Positions 59,226-64,000 of a stretch of 64,000 nucleotides of DNA are shown piece by piece. Numbering within the stretch: position 1 is the first letter of the stretch; every line of letters starts with the position of its first letter. Location: NCBI RefSeq assembly GCF_000174755.1, contig NZ_ACLQ01000018.1:1-64000 (forward strand), read 5' to 3'. The translations under genes and the position numbers were made by a program. The stretch is from Capnocytophaga gingivalis ATCC 33624 (GTDB lineage Bacteria > Bacteroidota > Bacteroidia > Flavobacteriales > Flavobacteriaceae). The notes below the pieces were generated by a model. The model had not been told where the DNA came from. It saw only the letters and a program-made list of their open reading frames with translations, and ran no database searches.

Positions 59226-62198
59226 TTAGAACTCAAAACTTCCTACTTCTATGACTTCTCTTTGGTTAGAGAGACGTACGGTAGTTTCCTGTTTTTTCTC
59301 TTGAGGAGTACCATAGTGCGTAAAGAAAGTAATACGAAGGCTTACAGGGAAAAGCTGCTTTTGGGAGCGATTTCCATAGTAATTTACCGCTATTTTATAG
59401 GTGCCCTTAGGAGCTTTTTTGAGCATAAACTCTTCAGGCCCATAGCCCCCTGTTACGTCTTGGCTTATGATACCCCCTAAGTAAGTTTGTCTATGTCCAT
59501 AGTAGCATTTTTCATCTTCAGGGTCGGTAACCCACAAGTCCATATCGGAGTTGTCCGTATCCCAAGTGAGTACCACGCGAATATCTACGGGTTCCTTCTT
59601 GAGCAAGCGCTTGTCTATAAAAGAAGTGCGGATACCCTTTTGTGTATTTACAAGATCATTAATTTCGTTCATAACGATTAGTTGTATATCCCTAAAGCGA
59701 TCATCCCAAGGACGTTCCACAACCTTGTAGAGGGTCTCTACAGCCTGTTGATATTCTCCCCCTTGGGAGAGAGCCTGTCCTAAGTCACGATAGGACTGAG
59801 GTTCTTCCTCACGGATAGAGAGCACCTTACGGAATATTTCTATAGCTTCCTTATGAGCCTTGTAGGAAGAGAGTTTGTAGCCCAATACACGGAGTAGTTG
59901 GGCATCCTCCAAGCCCAATTCGGCCAAGTTGGACACCACTAAAACAGCCTGCTCGGTATCCCCTTTTTTGAAGAAGTAATCCGCCACATCCACATAGAAA
60001 GAAGGTGTTTGCCCATATTCCTTCTTGAGCTTATAGTAAGTCTCTATCGCTTTGGCAGGATCGGCATACTCCATCACCTTTAGGTAGGGGGTGTCAGGAT
60101 TATATTGGTTTAATGTTATTTTGGAAGGGTTCATTGTCGGCTCACCACTACGATCTTCATAGTCCTCACTTTGCTCTTCATAATTAAGAACCTGTGCAGT
60201 TTCTTTAGCAGCGTTTTTGTTCTGTCGTCTTTTTTTTCTGGAGGAGCGACTATAGCCTACCATTACTTCAGCCAACTCAGCCTGGCTACTCTCTGAAATA
60301 GAACCTATACCACGTATAACGAGCGTGGAGGCACTAGCACGGGCATTTATACCAGCGGTACTCTCGTTGGAAGATTGATCTGCTGTATTCTTGACAGGTT
60401 TGGTACCTGCGATAGGGAAGGAGGTATTCCACCATTTGCTTTGAGCCTCAGAGAGTTTTACAATATGGTCAAGGTGTGCTTTCTTTGTTTTTTCTTTATT
60501 TTGTTTTTCGGTATTAACAAGACGATTGTACTCTCTTTGGAACTCCTCGGGAGGAGTGATCTGGTAACGTACATAATCCGCTACCGTTTCCAATACGATC
60601 AGAGAATTTCCTTCGGTTACGATACCATATTGGCGCCCTACAGCATCAATATCCTTGGCCTGTGCTCCCTCTCTTTGGAGTTGGGTAATCTTCTTTTCTG
60701 CCCATATACGGCGTAAAAGAGCAAATTCTCCAGCAGAGGCAGAGTTGTTTTTAGAAAAAGTAACCTCTTTTTCTACGACAACCTTTCCTGAATACCCTAA
60801 AGACACCACCAAAGTAGCCTCATCCGAGTTTAGTTCTCCAGAGAAAGTAAAGTTTTCCCCTACCAATGCTCCTTTTTGAGGATATAAGTCAGTTACATTC
60901 CCACTTTTTACCTTATATCCTAAGAGTTGGAAGGACTGATAGCGTAATGCCTTGACCGCATCGAGTAGTTCTTGAGAGGAGAGGTTGATAAAACTACCTC
61001 CTGTAGCCCCTGCTAAGTACTGTAGTTTGTCCATATTGGCCACCAGCTCAGAGGTGATGACACACACAGGAGCATGAAGTCTTTTAACGAGATTGTTGAT
61101 TTGGAATGCCTCCTTGCCAAAATTAAAAATACCATTGGAGAAGAGGAAGTATTCGTCTGCTCCAGCAGGGAATGTCATGGCATTGCCATCGGTAGCCCCA
61201 TCATAGGTAAGTTTGTCCAAATGATCCTTGAGAGCTTGCCAGTTACCTTCTTTGATTTCGAAAGAAATAGGTTTAGAAGCGTAGATGTGGAAGGTAGTGA
61301 GAACTACCTTTACGTTTTTTACTTCTTTGAAATAGCTGTCCAAGAGCATATATTCTTTGGCAAAGTCCCTTTTTTCGCTTGAAGAAGAAACATCCCAAAG
61401 GATTCCTAAGGTTTTCGGAGCTTCTTTAGCCCTTAGTTCTTGTTTTTCCAAAGCAATATTTCCATAGAGGTAACTTTTATCCCCTTGGGAAGCGGTAAGT
61501 AGTTGTGGTTTGTCTATCTTAGGAAAGAGTAGTGCTATATTTTTGTTCAAAGTAAAGTTAGTTTTCTCCACCTCACTGAGATAGCTGTTGCGGCTTTGGA
61601 TAAAGTCCAGTTGTAGGGAGTTTTGGATATCGGCCTTGACAAAGCGAGAGACCACCTCGGTACGAATCTTGAACTTCTTGAGTTTCGCCGCATTGGCAAT
61701 AGGAAGGAAGTAGAAATCCTGTCCGTTCTTTTGGGAGAGTTCCTGCTCAAAAGCAATCAAGATACGGCGAGAGCCCTTGCGCGGCATAGGATATACACGA
61801 GCGCGGAAGTTGTTTCCTTCCGTTTTCTCTAAAAGACCAGGGTCTACCCCACGGCGGACGATATCCTCGAACGCCTTGCGTCCTAAGGATTTGTCCACGA
61901 CTACACCCTCACGGAGCTTGCCGTCAATATCCAAGGCAAAGCGAGAGACTTGCTGCCCTTCGGCGAGGGGAAACTCAAACTCGCCTTCCATCACACGGTT
62001 GTTAGGATTGTAGAAAGTCATTTCCATCGTAGTTACGGCCGTTTGCCCTACTACGAGAATATCCACCGAGAGGTCTTGTAGCTGCATAGGATGAACATTG
62101 TCCTCGCTGACTACTTTTACTTCTGGGATTATTGTTTTTTGCGCCATCGCTACAGATAATCCCCCAAATAAAACGAGAAAAGATAGGAGTTTTTTCAT
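59226..62198 (-). CDS. VIT, vWA, TPR and DUF2135 multidomain exported protein
   Basis: The 990-residue protein has a signal peptide (ending AMAQ), then a VIT domain (about 22-155; VTTMEMTFYNPNNRVMEGEFEFPLAEGQQVSRFALDIDGKLREGVVV) and a vWA-like domain starting LGILWDVSSSSEKRDFAKEY with a DxSxS metal motif (about 255-420). A linker at about 600-680 carries the segment LVIRGIGSISESSQAELAEVMVGYSR, followed by TPR-like repeats (about 705-840) and a DUF2135 domain (VVLTWDTDNSDMDLWVTDPEDEKCYYG, about 865-970). It is a large secreted or outer-surface protein of unknown function. Confidence 0.85.
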   Translation of the reverse strand: MKKLLSFLVLFGGLSVAMAQKTIIPEVKVVSEDNVHPMQLQDLSVDILVVGQTAVTTMEMTFYNPNNRVMEGEFEFPLAEGQQVSRFALDIDGKLREGVVVDKSLGRKAFEDIVRRGVDPGLLEKTEGNNFRARVYPMPRKGSRRILIAFEQELSQKNGQDFYFLPIANAAKLKKFKIRTEVVSRFVKADIQNSLQLDFIQSRNSYLSEVEKTNFTLNKNIALLFPKIDKPQLLTASQGDKSYLYGNIALEKQELRAKEAPKTLGILWDVSSSSEKRDFAKEYMLLDSYFKEVKNVKVVLTTFHIYASKPISFEIKEGNWQALKDHLDKLTYDGATDGNAMTFPAGADEYFLFSNGIFNFGKEAFQINNLVKRLHAPVCVITSELVANMDKLQYLAGATGGSFINLSSQELLDAVKALRYQSFQLLGYKVKSGNVTDLYPQKGALVGENFTFSGELNSDEATLVVSLGYSGKVVVEKEVTFSKNNSASAGEFALLRRIWAEKKITQLQREGAQAKDIDAVGRQYGIVTEGNSLIVLETVADYVRYQITPPEEFQREYNRLVNTEKQNKEKTKKAHLDHIVKLSEAQSKWWNTSFPIAGTKPVKNTADQSSNESTAGINARASASTLVIRGIGSISESSQAELAEVMVGYSRSSRKKRRQNKNAAKETAQVLNYEEQSEDYEDRSGEPTMNPSKITLNQYNPDTPYLKVMEYADPAKAIETYYKLKKEYGQTPSFYVDVADYFFKKGDTEQAVLVVSNLAELGLEDAQLLRVLGYKLSSYKAHKEAIEIFRKVLSIREEEPQSYRDLGQALSQGGEYQQAVETLYKVVERPWDDRFRDIQLIVMNEINDLVNTQKGIRTSFIDKRLLKKEPVDIRVVLTWDTDNSDMDLWVTDPEDEKCYYGHRQTYLGGIISQDVTGGYGPEEFMLKKAPKGTYKIAVNYYGNRSQKQLFPVSLRITFFTHYGTPQEKKQETTVRLSNQREVIEVGSFEF

Positions 62199-62280
62199 AA
62201 ATTTTCTTTTAAAAAATTAGGATAGAAATATTTACACAAAAAACATGCCAAAATTTTGATTATAGTCTTAAAAAAATCAT

Positions 62281-62288
62281 TATCTTTG
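62281..62288 (+). promoter_or_regulatory. -7 box for the L,D-transpeptidase
   Basis: TATCTTTG matches the -7 consensus 20 nt before the start codon; the -33 element is not clear. Confidence 0.5.
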
Positions 62289-62307
62289 CGCCCAAAAAAA
62301 TAATAAC

Positions 62308-63987
62308 ATGTTAAAGCATTTGTGTTTTCTTTTCTTTTCATTACTTCTTATAGGATGTAAGGAAAAAAACAGCAAAGCTGTAGTAGACGAATTTGCCGAT
62401 AGGGAGATTAACGAATCCTATCAGTCTGTATCCCTGCAAGATACCGCAATGGCTACCCTCAAGAAGGTAACCATCAAGGATCCCTTGTACAAGCCCGCCA
62501 TAGAGCGAGAGGTAGTTGATTTTTACAAAAAATATAATTACCAAACCCGTTGGCTCTATCAGAATAAGCCTTCACCTCTTTTTACCTCTTATATACAGGT
62601 ACTTACAGCACTTTCGGATTATGGATTTTTTCCAGAGAACTACCGCCAAAAGGAGCTTTCTCAGAAAGTAGATTCCCTATATAAGGGGAGACTATCCTTG
62701 ACAGACTTGGAGGAGACCGATAGGGAGATTACTGCTTCTTTTCTGCTATTTACCCGTCACCTTACCCGAGGAAGAGTTCCTAAGGTAGGGGATGAGAAGC
62801 GTGTATGGAAGCGTACCCGTCCGCTATTGGACAATGTGGAGCTGCTCCTCAAGCTCAAGGACAATGACAACCTCTCTCAGATCATAGAAGCCCTACAGCC
62901 CCAACAACCTTTCTATAAGGCGATGGCTCAGCGCTATAGAGAGTTAGAGAAGGATACCGCCGAAGTACTAACCCCTTTTGCTATCACAGATCTCAAGAGC
63001 TATACTATAGGCTATGCTGATAGTACCATCTTAGCCCTACGTGCTTGTCTGAAGCATAAGGGATATGAATCCCCTGTACAGGAAAATCCTGAACAGGTGG
63101 ATTCACTATTGGTGGAAGCAGTGAAAGATTTTCAACGAAGTATTGGAATTCCTGCAGATGGGGTGCCAGGAGCCCAAACAATGGGTTATTTGTTAATGAC
63201 AGCCAAGGAAAAAAGAGACTTACTGCTCTTGAATATGGAGCGTTTGCGCTGGCATAATAAGGACTTAGGAGAGGATTATATTTTGGTGAACATACCCGAA
63301 TATCGCTTGCGCCTCTTCCATAAGGATTCTTTGGTCTTCCAAACCCGTGTAGTGGTAGGCAATCCAGAGACTCCCACTCCTATTTTTTCTGATAGCCTAA
63401 GGTATGTAGAGTTCCGTCCTACTTGGTCTGTGCCTCAAAGCATTGTACGTAAGGAGATGATACCTAATATCATAAGCAGTAGAGACTCCCTCAAATATGC
63501 TAAGCGTGGTTATAAGCTCTATGAGAATAATAAGGAAATAGACCCTGCAAAGGTCAATTGGCATGACGAACGCATTAGCAAGCGGGCATTTTACTTTGTA
63601 GAAGCTCCCTCTGAGAACAATTCGTTGGGCTTGGTCAAGTTTGTCCTCTACAATGATATGAGTATATACCTACATGACACTCCCTCCAAGCGCCTTTTTG
63701 GCAATACCCAACGCACCTATAGCCATGGATGTATCCGTGTGGAATATCCAGAAAGATTGGCTACGAAACTGCTCAGAGGCTCTGAAGAATGGGATGCTGA
63801 GAAGGTGAAAGAAGCCATGACCACAGGGCGTGACCAGCGTAGGGTACGCCCTAAGCAGCACTTTGTCATTGATGTCTCCTACCTTACCGCTTGGGTAGAC
63901 GAAGAAGGTAAGCTCATTATTCGAAATGACCCTTATCAGTTTGACAAAGAGCAACTTAAGATACTCAATCGCTATAAGAGTATGTAG
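62308..63987 (+). CDS. L,D-transpeptidase (YkuD) lipoprotein with peptidoglycan-binding domain
   Basis: The 559-residue protein has a lipoprotein signal with lipobox LIGC (Cys about residue 17), an N-terminal scaffold region like YcbB/LdtD, a peptidoglycan-binding domain (about 225-290; SLLVEAVKDFQRSIGIPADGVPGAQTMGYLL), and a YkuD catalytic domain (about 320-500) with the motif YSHGCIRVEYPERLA (catalytic His and Cys). These enzymes make 3-3 peptide cross-links in peptidoglycan or attach proteins. It is divergent from the VIT gene. Confidence 0.93.
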   Translation: MLKHLCFLFFSLLLIGCKEKNSKAVVDEFADREINESYQSVSLQDTAMATLKKVTIKDPLYKPAIEREVVDFYKKYNYQTRWLYQNKPSPLFTSYIQVLTALSDYGFFPENYRQKELSQKVDSLYKGRLSLTDLEETDREITASFLLFTRHLTRGRVPKVGDEKRVWKRTRPLLDNVELLLKLKDNDNLSQIIEALQPQQPFYKAMAQRYRELEKDTAEVLTPFAITDLKSYTIGYADSTILALRACLKHKGYESPVQENPEQVDSLLVEAVKDFQRSIGIPADGVPGAQTMGYLLMTAKEKRDLLLLNMERLRWHNKDLGEDYILVNIPEYRLRLFHKDSLVFQTRVVVGNPETPTPIFSDSLRYVEFRPTWSVPQSIVRKEMIPNIISSRDSLKYAKRGYKLYENNKEIDPAKVNWHDERISKRAFYFVEAPSENNSLGLVKFVLYNDMSIYLHDTPSKRLFGNTQRTYSHGCIRVEYPERLATKLLRGSEEWDAEKVKEAMTTGRDQRRVRPKQHFVIDVSYLTAWVDEEGKLIIRNDPYQFDKEQLKILNRYKSM

Positions 63988-64000
63988 TACTTAGGCCAAT

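Overview
The window is a 64 kb stretch of chromosome from a member of the Bacteroidota, almost certainly a Flavobacteriaceae; Capnocytophaga is my best guess from the protein content, but that is inference. The evidence is: AT-rich intergenic DNA; genes preceded by the Bacteroidota promoter (TTG, about 19 nt, TAnnTTTG) and not by Shine-Dalgarno sites; two TonB-dependent receptors; a bacillithiol gene (bshC); a one-protein OlsF-type aminolipid synthase; and lineage-typical families (DUF3078, DUF5683, PBP1-LysM, IPExxxVDY, VIT/DUF2135). Nearly all of it is ordinary housekeeping DNA. I see no phage, IS element, CRISPR array or integron.

Layout. 1-1.2 kb: exbB-exbD-tonB energy module on the minus strand (tonB cut by the window edge). 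1.2-2.3 kb: a long non-coding gap with a promoter-to-terminator small-RNA gene, a tRNA-Met and a greA leader carrying a terminator-like hairpin. 2.3-5.2 kb: greA, a HIT protein and a fused aminolipid acyltransferase. 5.3-8.9 kb (minus): a TonB receptor under a TPP riboswitch, which identifies it as a thiamin importer, then trmN6 and smpB. 9-15 kb: trpS, a PBP1-LysM protein, OmpA, and arginine decarboxylase with a long leader holding a possible leader peptide. 15-16.5 kb (minus): patB and dciA. 16.7-20 kb: thrS-infC-rpmI-rplT, with infC apparently starting at AUU. 20-25.7 kb: lysA, a small membrane protein, a YfiT-type bacillithiol hydrolase, WGR-DUF4240, dCMP deaminase, IPExxxVDY and pyruvate kinase, the last interrupted by a one-base frameshift. 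25.7-34.3 kb: siderophore-type TonB receptor, map, a methyltransferase, an AspT/YidE-type transporter, pdxA and ribE. 34.3-40.9 kb: DUF695-RraB, lipoproteins, DUF445, tgt, LptF/G and fabG. 41-47 kb: parA-parB-DUF5683-DUF3078 facing hemW-ruvC-manA. 47.3-48.7 kb: two unrecognised exported proteins. 48.9-53 kb: rplM-rpsI-rpsB-tsf, gmk, nadD. 53-56 kb (minus): cdd-bshC-UPF0173. 56-64 kb: NfeD-like plus flotillin, a lipoprotein, a 990-residue VIT/vWA/TPR/DUF2135 protein, and an L,D-transpeptidase.

The most unusual non-gene signal is a family of degenerate 7-nt-period arrays (coding-strand unit about YTAAYMA) at six intergenic loci. Most of them abut a start codon or -7 box. Other points worth checking are the orphan small RNA, the greA leader hairpin (compare E. 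coli GraL), the AUU-initiated infC, the arginine decarboxylase leader ORF, the pyk frameshift, a Tgt without the zinc-binding cysteines, and a TonB-plug-like insert in the VIT protein. Several start codons were moved downstream because the more upstream candidate lies inside the -7 promoter box.
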